From assembly GCA_943788055.1 (NCBI GenBank), contig CALSOU010000005.1:1-64000 (forward strand): 64,000 nucleotides of DNA, in the 5' to 3' direction. This DNA comes from an uncultured Saprospiraceae bacterium (GTDB taxonomy: Bacteria; Bacteroidota; Bacteroidia; Chitinophagales; Saprospiraceae). A program made the position numbers and the translations under genes. This document shows, piece after piece, positions 1 through 8,911 of the stretch. The notes beneath the pieces are model-generated. The model made no database searches, was not told the origin of the DNA, and saw nothing but the letters and a program-made list of their open reading frames with translations. Within the stretch, counting starts at the first letter, position 1, and each line of letters begins with the position of its first letter.

Positions 1-1296
1 GCGGCTTGTCAGAGCTCAGAATCAATTAACAGTTTGGATGCAACCTTAAATGGAGCAAAAACAGACACAAAACTGATAGTGGAAGGGCCAGGATACTCAA
101 AAGACTTCACAATCGTAGAGGGTGTAATAAAGGATACATTTATAATCCAAAGGAGTGGACTTTATTCTTTCATTTATCAAAGAAATAGATTGCAAGCATT
201 CCTTGAGCCTGGACAGGCGATAAAGTTTGAAGGCGACGCAAAGGACCTCCAAACTAGCGCTGAATTTGAGCCTCCGCATCAGAAAGTATGGGATTATTAT
301 AAAGCGAAGAAAGATATTACGAGTAAGTATTTATCACAACGGCGCCTTTTTGGGCTCGAGCCAAACGAGTTTTTAGCATCTTTGGAAGCAGGATCAAAAT
401 TAGTTGATAGTCTACTTGCAGTGGGTGACCTTCCATCAGAATTGGTTTCATTGGAAAAAGAACGAATTCAAATAGATGAAAAGAAGAACACATATATTTA
501 CCCATTGGCAGCGGACAAAAAAATCGATGATTTATCGGAGCAATTTCAAGATCCATTAGCAGGAGTAGATCTAACAGATGAAGAAAAATTCATAGAAAAC
601 CCTTCATATGCGGAATTGGTGAGTACACATTTTAACATTGAGATGAATCAGGATACTTCAGCTGGATATGAAGATGTTTTTCTAAAAAGAGTGTCCGCGC
701 TACCTGAAGGAAATATCAGAAATAGCATATTGTATGGAACGATGCAATATTTACTAACACCAAATGAGCGATTAGATGAGTTTTTCACTTTTTTCAATGA
801 GCATTCAACAAATGCAAAAGATATTAAAAAAATGAAAGAACAATATGGTCTTTTTCAAAGCTTAACAAATGGGAATTTGTCACCTCAATTTGAGTACGAA
901 AATTATAATGGTGGAACATCTGCTTTGTCGGATTACAGAGGAAAATATGTTTACATTGATGTATGGGCTACATGGTGTGGACCCTGTATAGGCGAAATAC
1001 CATCACTTAAGGAGAAGGAAGCAAAGTACCATGATTCGAATGTAGAATTTGTAAGTATTTCTATTGATGAATCGAAAGCATACGATACGTGGAGAAACAT
1101 GGTAAAAGATAAGGAGTTAGGCGGCTCTCAACTGATGGCGGATAATGCTTGGCAGTCTAAATTTGTCCAAGATTATCAAATTAAAGGCATACCTAGGTTT
1201 ATTCTTGTCGATCCAGAAGGTATGATTGTTTCAGCTGATGCTCCAAGACCGTCTAGCGATAAACTAGATGAGAAATTCGATGAATTAGGCCTGTAA
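1..1296 (+). CDS. TlpA-like thioredoxin-fold lipoprotein (5' end outside window)
   Basis: The frame is open from base 1 and reads Ala-Ala-Cys-Gln-Ser-Ser, which looks like the end of a lipobox, with the lipidated Cys at bases 7-9. The protein is therefore a lipoprotein whose start and signal peptide lie upstream of the window; the TTG at 34 is not the start. The first roughly 300 residues resemble the helical N-terminal region of Bacteroidota TlpA/DUF4369-type proteins. The C-terminal part is a thioredoxin domain with the redox motif WCGPC at bases 973-987, followed by VSISIDES and a cis-Pro region GIPRFILVDPEG. The likely role is periplasmic thiol-disulfide exchange; the substrate cannot be told. 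Confidence 0.9.
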   Translation, partial: AACQSSESINSLDATLNGAKTDTKLIVEGPGYSKDFTIVEGVIKDTFIIQRSGLYSFIYQRNRLQAFLEPGQAIKFEGDAKDLQTSAEFEPPHQKVWDYYKAKKDITSKYLSQRRLFGLEPNEFLASLEAGSKLVDSLLAVGDLPSELVSLEKERIQIDEKKNTYIYPLAADKKIDDLSEQFQDPLAGVDLTDEEKFIENPSYAELVSTHFNIEMNQDTSAGYEDVFLKRVSALPEGNIRNSILYGTMQYLLTPNERLDEFFTFFNEHSTNAKDIKKMKEQYGLFQSLTNGNLSPQFEYENYNGGTSALSDYRGKYVYIDVWATWCGPCIGEIPSLKEKEAKYHDSNVEFVSISIDESKAYDTWRNMVKDKELGGSQLMADNAWQSKFVQDYQIKGIPRFILVDPEGMIVSADAPRPSSDKLDEKFDELGL

Positions 1297-1396
1297 TTCA
1301 ATACATGAGAATGAGTTCTTATTGACCATGAGAAAGGTAAAGGAATTTCAGTGCGTTTTTTGTTATTGGTCCGAAATCTTGCTGTCTTTTAGACGA

Positions 1397-4273
1397 TTAA
1401 AAGTTCATCATGTATTCATTCAGATTTGTTTCTGTTTCAAGGGCTAGTTTTTTACGAAGCCTATATCGGCTAATTTCTACACCTCGAATGGAAATATTAA
1501 GTAAAGGTGCAATTTCTTTTGTTGTCAAGTTCATCCGAAGGTAAGCGGCTAGTTTTAGATCTTTAGAACTTAATTCAGGAAACTTTTTACTTGAGCCTTT
1601 TAAGAAAGTTTGTATGTACTTGGTCAAAGTACATTGCAAAGTTTTCCCATTCTCCTTCAAGGCGATCATTGTCGTTGATAAGAGTGATGGCTTTTCGCAG
1701 TTCTCGACGAATTTTTGCATCCTTCACTTTCTGATAAATACCGTCTAATTCCTGTTTGATTTTCGTAATAGTTTCATTTTTCTGTACTAGGTGCATAGTA
1801 GAACTAGCTAACTCCTTGTTTCTATACTGTAACTCTGATTCTAATTTTTCATTTTTTAAACGTTCAATTTCTTCTTGTGATAGCTTTTGTTCTTCTTTTA
1901 GAACAATGGCTTCATTTCTGTATCGTTTTTGTACAAAAATTGAAAAGACAAGCAACCCAAATAATGCAAATATTGAGTAGAGTATGAATGCAAGTTTGCT
2001 TTCGTACCAATTTGGTTTGACCGTAAATGAATAACTACCAATTTCACTTTTTCCATGTGTATCATTACGTGCTTGGATATGAAAAGTGTACTGTCCAGTT
2101 CGTAATCCGGTGTAATCTTTGTATTGATCAACATTCCATGAACTCCAATTATTCTCTATACCCTCTAACCAAAATCTAAATTCCGTAGGTTGGTATGGGT
2201 TGACCATATTTGAGCTATATGTGAACTGAATAGTATTTTGATTGGTTCAAGTTTTAGGCCTTGTTGTACAGTTCCAAATCCATTGTATACTTCTGTGATT
2301 GTGTCTTCAACTATCTTTATATTGTTAAAGCGGACGGATAGGATTTTCTCGGATTTTCTATTACCAAGGGAGTGAATTATAACACCCTTGTCAGATGCTA
2401 GAAAGAAGCTTTCTTCGTTCATCGGGTAAATAAATTCAAACCCCTTTACTAAAGACTCGGCATGTTGTGTCCACTTCTGAAGTAATATGGCAGGATCTCC
2501 TATTTGGGATGATTGTAATAGTTTGCCAATGTGCGTAGCTGTTGAATAGATTACTTGATTGTCGTCTAAAGGAAATAGTCGACGGACGTTGGTCTTTGTA
2601 CCTATTAGCTTTGTCCACTCTTGTTTTTTAACAAAACTGTCTAGCTTTTCTTCGTAGCTATATATGCCAACTTCACTTGTTACGATTATTCCCTCTTGAT
2701 ATTGGAAAACATAATTAAGATAGTCAGAGTATAGACCTTGTCCCTTTCCATACTTTCTAATTTCTAGCCGGAGACTTGGAGTCACATTTATTTTATATAC
2801 GCCCCTATATGGATGTGAAACCCAAATTTGCATGTTGTGATCGACCTCAATAATTCTAGAGGATTCTTTGAACTCTTGTGAGTTTGCAATGAACTTTAGG
2901 TCGTCATTTTTATTTGTATAAAAATCTAAACCAAAATAAGTACCAGCTACAAGAATACTATCATTGAGTTTTTCGAATTTCCAGGTTCCTGAGTTTGTGG
3001 GAGAAATTTTAACGGCGTTGTCACCTTTAATCACAAAAGCTCCTTCGATATGTCCCATAAGCAATTGACCATCTATAGTGTCAACACCCCAGACTTGACC
3101 CATGCTATTTTTTACTAATTGAAAGCTACCTTTTTGGAAAGCATCATATTGATCTTTTTTTTCTAAAAAGTATAAACCGTTACCCGTCGCAAAGTAGTAT
3201 TTCCCTTTAAATTCTAAAATGTCATAAATAGACCCCTGTTCTTCTCCATCGGGATAGAAAACTTGTGTTCCATCCTGCAAAAGAATTTGATCAATACCGT
3301 TGCCTGTTCCTACCCAAATTGATCCGGCATGATCTTCGTGAACTGTACGCACAATGTTATTCTGCAAGCCTTTAATTTTGTTAATATGGTGGACTGCTTG
3401 AAGAGAAGAATTGGCAATAACAACGCCATTGCGTTCAGTTGCGATCACAATCTTTTTTTGATTGGTTTCGTATACTTGTAGTATTCGCGATTCAAGTAGA
3501 AAACTTTGGTAGTCGACTTTTAATGGCTTGATCTTATCATTTGAATAGTGAAAAAGACCATCTTTTAAAGTGCCTAGTAGCAATCCATTTTCGTACGAGC
3601 ACATACTTGTTATCGTAATATCAGATATGTTGGAATCAGCACACCTACTTACTTTACCGTTTTGAACTTTGAACAAGCCCTCATTGAACACAGCAAAATA
3701 TACAATTTCATCAACTTTCGACAAGTTTGTTATGGTTGGAAATGACGCTACAGAATAGATTGAATCCTTTCGATTATCAAAGAATATTTTTTCGTTTGAT
3801 CTGAAGTATTGGTTTTTACCTTCAGAAACAAAATTCCAGATATCGTCTATTGGGAGATCCTTTTTTTGGATTCGCTCTCTAATGGAAGAATAGTGTAATT
3901 CACCATTTTTATCGGGTGAGAAAAACCCGACCTCATCTTGTCCACCAACATAGATTCTAGAATCTTGAGAAATTGAAATAGATCTGCATATCGTTTTTTT
4001 GGGTAAACGGTGTGTTTTCCAGGTTGAGCCGTCGAAAACAAGCAAACCATCATTGTTTGCAAAGACGATATTGCCATTTTCAAGAATAGAGGATTCCCAA
4101 GATTGGGTTCCTCCGTGATATGTGGTTTTTTCATAATGAAATATTGGTGGGATACCAATATTGGGAGTTTGTGCTAATATCAACAGTGGGGATGTAGTGC
4201 CAAAAACGAGAATTGTCCATAGTATAATTATACCAAACTGTTTATAAACTGTTGAAAAACAATTGTTTAGCAA
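1397..4273 (-). pseudogene. triple-Y / LuxR-type sensor-regulator broken by two frameshifts
   Basis: Three overlapping minus-strand frames together make one recognisable protein of about 955 residues. The first (4273 to about 2245, TTG start, signal-like N-terminus) carries two-component-regulator-type beta-propeller repeats. The second (about 2245 to 1590) carries the triple-Y domain (EFRFWLEGIENNWSSW), a transmembrane helix and a coiled coil. The third (about 1590 to 1397) is a GerE/LuxR helix-turn-helix (LTTKEIAPLLNISIRGVEIS). The first break fits loss of one A near 2243, because restoring it gives LEPNQNTIQFTYSSNMVNPY. The second is a net one-base shift near 1584-1592, just before KFPELSSKDLKL. 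Intact relatives are membrane-spanning one-component sensors. Decay or sequencing indels could both explain the breaks. Confidence 0.85.
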
Positions 4274-4402
4274 GTTTTTTTATTTATGGCCGATGCATTT
4301 AAATTCTTAGCATTTTCTTTTTGATGTAGCCTTGATGTAGTGTTTTACCAGTACAAAACTACAAATATGTATTAACTATGTCAAAAATATAAATTGACAG
4401 CG

Positions 4403-4410
4403 TACCTTTG
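4403..4410 (+). promoter_or_regulatory. Bacteroidota -7 promoter element (TAnnTTTG)
   Basis: TACCTTTG lies 51 bases before the ATG of the T9SS repeat protein at 4462 and matches the TAnnTTTG -7 consensus exactly. No clear TTG sits at the usual -33 distance, so the upstream half is weak. The position in a divergent intergenic region supports a real promoter. Confidence 0.5.
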
Positions 4411-4461
4411 CGGTGTAATTTTATTTGTTTTATTAACTACGTTTTAACCTAATATTTTATT

Positions 4462-6153
4462 ATGAAAACACATTTACTACTTTTATTTTTTGCTTTAACT
4501 TTTGGTGCTGCTCTACAGGCCCAAGTAATTTTTGATTGGGAGACTCCAGAAACTTCAGGTACTTATCAGTATTTTGGAAGTACTCTAGATGGTTCACAAG
4601 CAAGTGCAATTGCTAATCCAAACCCAACTGGTGTCAATACATCATCAATGGTTCTAGAATTTACAAAGCCAGCTGGCGCACAGGTTTGGGCTGGTGCATT
4701 TGCTGCTGGTGATGGTCCGGGAGAAATCGACTGCACAACAGGAGGTCAGATCTGTGTGGATGTTCACATGAGCAACCTTGGAAACTTAGGTCTCAAATTG
4801 GAAAATGCTACAACTGGAGGAGCTAATTGGATTACTACTCAGAGTAACACTGTTACTGGAGAGTGGGAAACGTTATGTTTTGATCTTTCAGCAGATGGAT
4901 TAGAGGATGACATGACAAATGCTGTTGGTGATATTTTCACACAATTAGTATTATTTGCTGATTTTGGAACTCCTGGTGGAGATGAAGATCAAATCTACTA
5001 CTTTGATAATATCGTTTTGGAAAAACCAACTGTAAGCACAGGATGTTTTCTTGATTGGGAAACACCAGAGACTTCTACAGAATATCAATATTTTGGTAGT
5101 TCATTAGATGGTACAATAGGTAACATAATTGATAATCCAAACCCTACTGGAATCAATACTTCTTCAACGGTTTTGGAACACGTGAAGCCTGCAGGGGCAT
5201 TAACATATGCTGGAGCTTTCGCATTGAACCCAGGAACTGGAGATATTGACTGTACTAATGGCGGTCAAATCTGTGTAGATGTACATATGGATCACTTAGG
5301 AAGTCTTTCAGTAAAGTTGGAGAATGCAACTACTGGAGGTGCTAATTGGATTACTACTCAAAACAATACAGTTGTTAACGACTGGGAAACATTATGCTTT
5401 GACCTTGCTGAAGATGGATTAGAGGATGACATGACAAATGCTGTTGGTGATATTTTCACACAATTAGTTTTATTTGTTGATTTTGGAATGGAAGGAACTG
5501 CCGTAGATGTAACATCTTACATTGATAATATTTGTCTTGAGGCTGGTATGGCACCTCAGAAATACATGGCGACTTTCAATGTAAATATGAACGGAGAAAC
5601 TGTTGATGGCGGTGTGTTTTTATCAGGAGGTTTAATTAATAATTGGTCACCAGATGCTACGCCGATGGATGATTCTGATGGAGATGGAATATATTCTGTT
5701 ACTGTTGAATTAGCGCCTGCGATGGTTGAGTACAAATTTGTAAATGGTGCAACTTATGAAGAATTGGAAGAAGGAGATTGTACTATTACTGATCCTTCAG
5801 GACAATTTATTAATCGTTTGTTGACAATGGAAGCTAAAGATACAATCGTTGATGCATATGTTTTTGAATCATGTGATCTTATGATTGTTAATGTTGATCA
5901 GACTACTTTTGATTCAAATCTATTTACAATTGCTCCAAATCCAGCAATGGATCAGGTTTCTGTTACATGTGATGTGAAAGAAGAAAAGCTTGTCACAATA
6001 CTTGATATTAATGGATCGGTTATTCAACAGTTTACAATGGCTGCAAGTCAGTCAAGCATGAATGTAATGTTGAATGATTTTGCATCTGGAATGTACATAA
6101 TGACTGTAACTTCAGACAAAACTAGAAGTGCACAGAAATTTATCAAACAATAA
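4462..6153 (+). CDS. secreted T9SS protein with duplicated beta domain and CBM-like domain
   Basis: The 563-residue product starts with a signal peptide (about residues 1-20, ending QAQ). Two tandem copies of a roughly 165-residue domain follow (about 22-188 and 196-360), each opening with DWETPETS and containing GGQICVDVHM, LENATTGGANWITTQ and DGLEDDMTNAVGDIFTQLVL. The pattern suggests a jelly-roll carbohydrate-binding fold, which is inference. Residues about 369-470 look like a starch-binding/CBM48-type E-set domain (GVFLSGGLINNWSPDA, YKFVNG). A type A sorting domain (APNPAMDQVSV to SAQKFIKQ) ends the protein, so export by T9SS and surface attachment are expected. No catalytic domain is visible; glycan binding or adhesion is plausible. 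A strong terminator follows. Confidence 0.85.
   Translation: MKTHLLLLFFALTFGAALQAQVIFDWETPETSGTYQYFGSTLDGSQASAIANPNPTGVNTSSMVLEFTKPAGAQVWAGAFAAGDGPGEIDCTTGGQICVDVHMSNLGNLGLKLENATTGGANWITTQSNTVTGEWETLCFDLSADGLEDDMTNAVGDIFTQLVLFADFGTPGGDEDQIYYFDNIVLEKPTVSTGCFLDWETPETSTEYQYFGSSLDGTIGNIIDNPNPTGINTSSTVLEHVKPAGALTYAGAFALNPGTGDIDCTNGGQICVDVHMDHLGSLSVKLENATTGGANWITTQNNTVVNDWETLCFDLAEDGLEDDMTNAVGDIFTQLVLFVDFGMEGTAVDVTSYIDNICLEAGMAPQKYMATFNVNMNGETVDGGVFLSGGLINNWSPDATPMDDSDGDGIYSVTVELAPAMVEYKFVNGATYEELEEGDCTITDPSGQFINRLLTMEAKDTIVDAYVFESCDLMIVNVDQTTFDSNLFTIAPNPAMDQVSVTCDVKEEKLVTILDINGSVIQQFTMAASQSSMNVMLNDFASGMYIMTVTSDKTRSAQKFIKQ
4893..5468 (+). repeat. tandem intragenic repeat with a 57-base identical block
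   Basis: The two copies of the duplicated domain share a block of 57 identical bases, 4893-4949 and 5412-5468, although the flanking parts of the copies have diverged in sequence. The offset is 519 bases, one repeat unit. Recent gene conversion or a strongly constrained core would both give this. Confidence 0.8.
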
Positions 6154-6165
6154 AGGTTACGTAGT

Positions 6166-6205
6166 AGAGGCCTCTTGTGAGTGTTCACAAGGGGTCTCTT
6201 TTTTT
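6166..6205 (+). terminator. rho-independent terminator after the T9SS repeat protein
   Basis: An inverted repeat with arms at 6166-6180 (AGAGGCCTCTTGTGA) and 6185-6199 (TCACAAGGGGTCTCT) encloses a four-base loop and is followed at once by a T run to 6205. It lies 13 bases after the stop codon at 6153. Confidence 0.85.
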
Positions 6206-6462
6206 ATATACTTCCGTTCTGTATATTCCTTTTTCCTTCAAAAGACTAGCTGGTCAAGTTTAGCCTTTCCTCATAGTCTAGTGCTTAACCAGAGTCCTTT
6301 TTGGCGAAAGCCACCGAAAGTTTTCCAACTAGCTAATTCAAAAAATACTATTTACTTCAAATCCTAACTATCTCGATTATTTTGTAATTTATCGATACTT
6401 ATCAGAAAGGTAGCAATTACATGTGATGTTCACTCTTAATATAGAACAGATAATATAGATCG

Positions 6463-7643
6463 ATGAAGTTTATTAGCTATATAGTTTTTCTTATTTTATA
6501 TTCAATCTCAGTCAGTGCTCAGCAAGATGTTAGGCAATTTATTTTTGGTTATAGCTTATTAGACCATAGACCACCAGCCGTTCCAACACCTAGTGATGAG
6601 ACAATGATTCCTCATTGGTTATACTTACTTGCCGACCAAGGAAACCATGGTTATGGAGCGACTGGGCGGTATGGTTTTTTGCAACAGCATATAAACCTTC
6701 CATCTTTTGCTCAATGTTGATATGACATTGTTCCAGCAGTATGGGATTCAGATAATGAGACCTTCGATGAAGCTGATTTTAACAGTGTCTTGATAACTGC
6801 TGGAAACTTTATGCAGTGGCAAGGAGATTCAATTCCGTACTTTAATGACCCAAATGGTACTAGCCCGACTTCAGCGACTAGGACGATCTCTGATTGGTTG
6901 CAAATACAAGAAGTTAGTATAAGAAAATATATTTATGAGAATTGGCCGGATATGGCTCCCTACCTTGCAAGTTTTCCACCCACACCCACAGAATTAGCTG
7001 ATTATCATGATTACACTTTAGGTGACTTTCATGACTGGTGGATTGAATACCACGACTTTTTGCTTATACAGAGACCAGACCACGAAATTAAAATGATTCC
7101 GGTTGGACCTATATTGGCTGAATTGATGTTAGAAACAGAAGTAGGAAACATCTTGGTTACTAATCTATATGAGGATGATGCACCGCATGGTAGAGCAAGC
7201 TTATACTTTTTAGCGAGCTTAATTAGCAATATGTCTATCTATGAGGAACAAGCACCGGCAACGTTTGTAGTTCCGCCTATTATCGATCCGATAACTATCA
7301 AATGATAGTAGATTTCGTTTGGCAGCGCTTACTTTATTTTGATACAGAAAGTGGAGATAGCCGTGTGTTTTTTGAAAACGCACTATCTTCTACCGATGTT
7401 GATTTAAATCCACTGAGCATTGTTGCATATCTAAATCCGTCATCGGGTATTTTTCGAATAAAAGGAAATACGGAGGATTTCATTATTGGTGTGCTTGACA
7501 ATGCTGGGCAGGTTTTTCAAACTTACGTCAACGAAAGAGAGATCACCATAGATCTTAGCAGTCTTCTTTCAGGATTGTTTTTTGTTAGAATTTAGAATAT
7601 TGCTGAGGAACAAATCATGTTTCAAAAGATCATTAAGAATTAA
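6463..7643 (+). pseudogene. decayed secreted T9SS protein (two stops and a frameshift)
   Basis: A signal peptide (MKFISYIVFLILYSISVSAQ) opens a frame that hits TGA at 6718-6720 and continues in the same frame as YDIVPAVWDSDNETFDEADF to 7305; the TGA probably replaces a Trp codon. Near 7300 the frame shifts by one base and continues as VDFVWQRLLYFDTESGDS into a type A sorting domain (LNPSSGIFRI). A TAG at 7593-7595 then interrupts the sorting domain, whose remaining residues NIAEEQIMFQKIIKN follow in frame to TAA at 7641-7643. The start GYSLLDHRPP and the ITAGNF block suggest an SGNH-like esterase fold, but this is uncertain. Three independent lesions make a true pseudogene far likelier than sequencing error. 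Confidence 0.88.
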
Positions 7644-7956
7644 TTATTGTCAGGGGTTTTATATTAGACAATTCATTGAGCGAGTTGTGTTAAAGAGCCA
7701 AACTGATTACGCTCGAGGAGTTGTATTTCATTAATAAGATAATTTTGCTTACGAAGTGCTGTATTAATTTTCTGTCGTAATAGTGATTTAACGGATTTCA
7801 CAGCTTACCTAAATCAGTAGGGTTTGTAGGATTTCTATATCTTTATGCTTAGTCACGATTTCTATTAAGCAGAAGAGTCCGAAGATATTCCAAAATTAGA
7901 TTTTGCTCCTTGTTAACATAGAAGTAATTGAAACATCGAATAAACAGTAATCATAC
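7644..7956. other. intergenic stretch, no gene seen
   Basis: About 310 AT-rich bases between the dead T9SS gene and the methyltransferase-like gene. I see no open frame with a recognisable product, no strong hairpin and no tRNA. It may be further pseudogene debris or the leader of the next gene. Confidence 0.5.
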
Positions 7957-8730
7957 ATGTACAGAAAAGAGGCTCCGGATCCTACCCTAAAGAAATTACA
8001 AGCATCAAATTGGGACAATTATATTGTAGGGACTTTTCTCAAGGACTCCAATACATTGGAGGAAAGTCAGCAGAATACTCTAGAAAGAATTGAACGTTTA
8101 TTTCCAAAAATTAAAAAATCAAATAAGATACTAGTTTTATCGGACGGGAATTCTTTTGTTCCCATCTATTTATCTTCAAAATATCAATGTAAGATCACCA
8201 TACTTTGTGAGACAAAAGAAGCATTGGATATGATGGAAAGTGATGTTGAAAAGTATGAGCAACAAGATTACATAAGTTGTCTGCAGCGGGATTTTGATCA
8301 GACACAGCTTGACTACGATTACTATGATATGGTTTATTCGATGAATTCGATTAGCAGTCATAAGGAAGTAGATCGAGTTTTAGCTGAAGTGCGAAGAACT
8401 CTTGTTCCACAAGGAAGATTTATTCTTCTTGAAAAATCCTACAACGGTGATGTTTCATCTGATTTTGATTTTTATGAAACGGATGATTTTTTGAGAAAAG
8501 CTCTGCGGGCAGACTTTGAAAAAGTATATTTTAAGGAGTTTTCAAAAGAGACGCAAGATCATTATGTGGCAGTTCGAAAGAAGCTTGATAAGGAGAAGAA
8601 GAGTGTGATTAAAGTGGATGGAGAAAAGGGATATAAGTCAGCAATAGAAGCAGTTGATAAGTTAATAGAATTGTCAGCAGAGAACAAGATGAGTTGGAAG
8701 TTTATACAGCTTCAAAAAAGAAATGCATAG
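7957..8730 (+). CDS. class I SAM-dependent methyltransferase-like protein
   Basis: The 257-residue cytoplasmic protein has the order of elements of a Rossmann-type methyltransferase: strand 1 KILVLSDGNSFVPIYLS, an acidic strand-2 region (ITILCETKEALDMME), a DYYDMVYSMNSISSH motif matching the post-IV region, and RRTLVPQGRFILLEKSY, which is the usual LkPGG-strand 5 block. The glycine-rich motif I is degenerate, having DGNS where DxGxGxG is expected, so cofactor binding is uncertain. It stands alone between a pseudogene and a lipoprotein remnant, and its substrate cannot be inferred. Confidence 0.65.
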   Translation: MYRKEAPDPTLKKLQASNWDNYIVGTFLKDSNTLEESQQNTLERIERLFPKIKKSNKILVLSDGNSFVPIYLSSKYQCKITILCETKEALDMMESDVEKYEQQDYISCLQRDFDQTQLDYDYYDMVYSMNSISSHKEVDRVLAEVRRTLVPQGRFILLEKSYNGDVSSDFDFYETDDFLRKALRADFEKVYFKEFSKETQDHYVAVRKKLDKEKKSVIKVDGEKGYKSAIEAVDKLIELSAENKMSWKFIQLQKRNA

Positions 8731-8731
8731 G

Positions 8732-8853
8732 ATGAGAATTGCGCATAGTTTATTTTTGTTGATTCTGATATTTTTATGTCCTGTAATCAAGTAAAGAAGC
8801 TAGCATCAGAGCCAACACTTACTCTAGAAGAAGAAAAAGCAGAAAGTAGATAA
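8732..8853 (+). pseudogene. possible remnant of a small lipoprotein
   Basis: An ATG at 8732 begins a hydrophobic stretch, MRIAHSLFLLILIFL, that stops after 21 codons. A one-base change of frame near 8777 turns the following codons into SCNQVKKLASEPTLTLEEEKAESR and a stop at 8853, which would make a normal lipobox with Cys after the hydrophobic core. This reads as a frameshifted lipoprotein start whose body has been lost, but the segment is short. Confidence 0.35.
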
Positions 8854-8911
8854 TCCAATGAGATTTATTCACATTTTGAATTGATCAAGTATTTGAGATG
8901 AGTATCTACTA

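Noticed and set aside
6128-6367. 79-residue open frame after the T9SS repeat protein
   Set aside because: It spans the terminator hairpin and shows no protein-like pattern; it is a chance frame.
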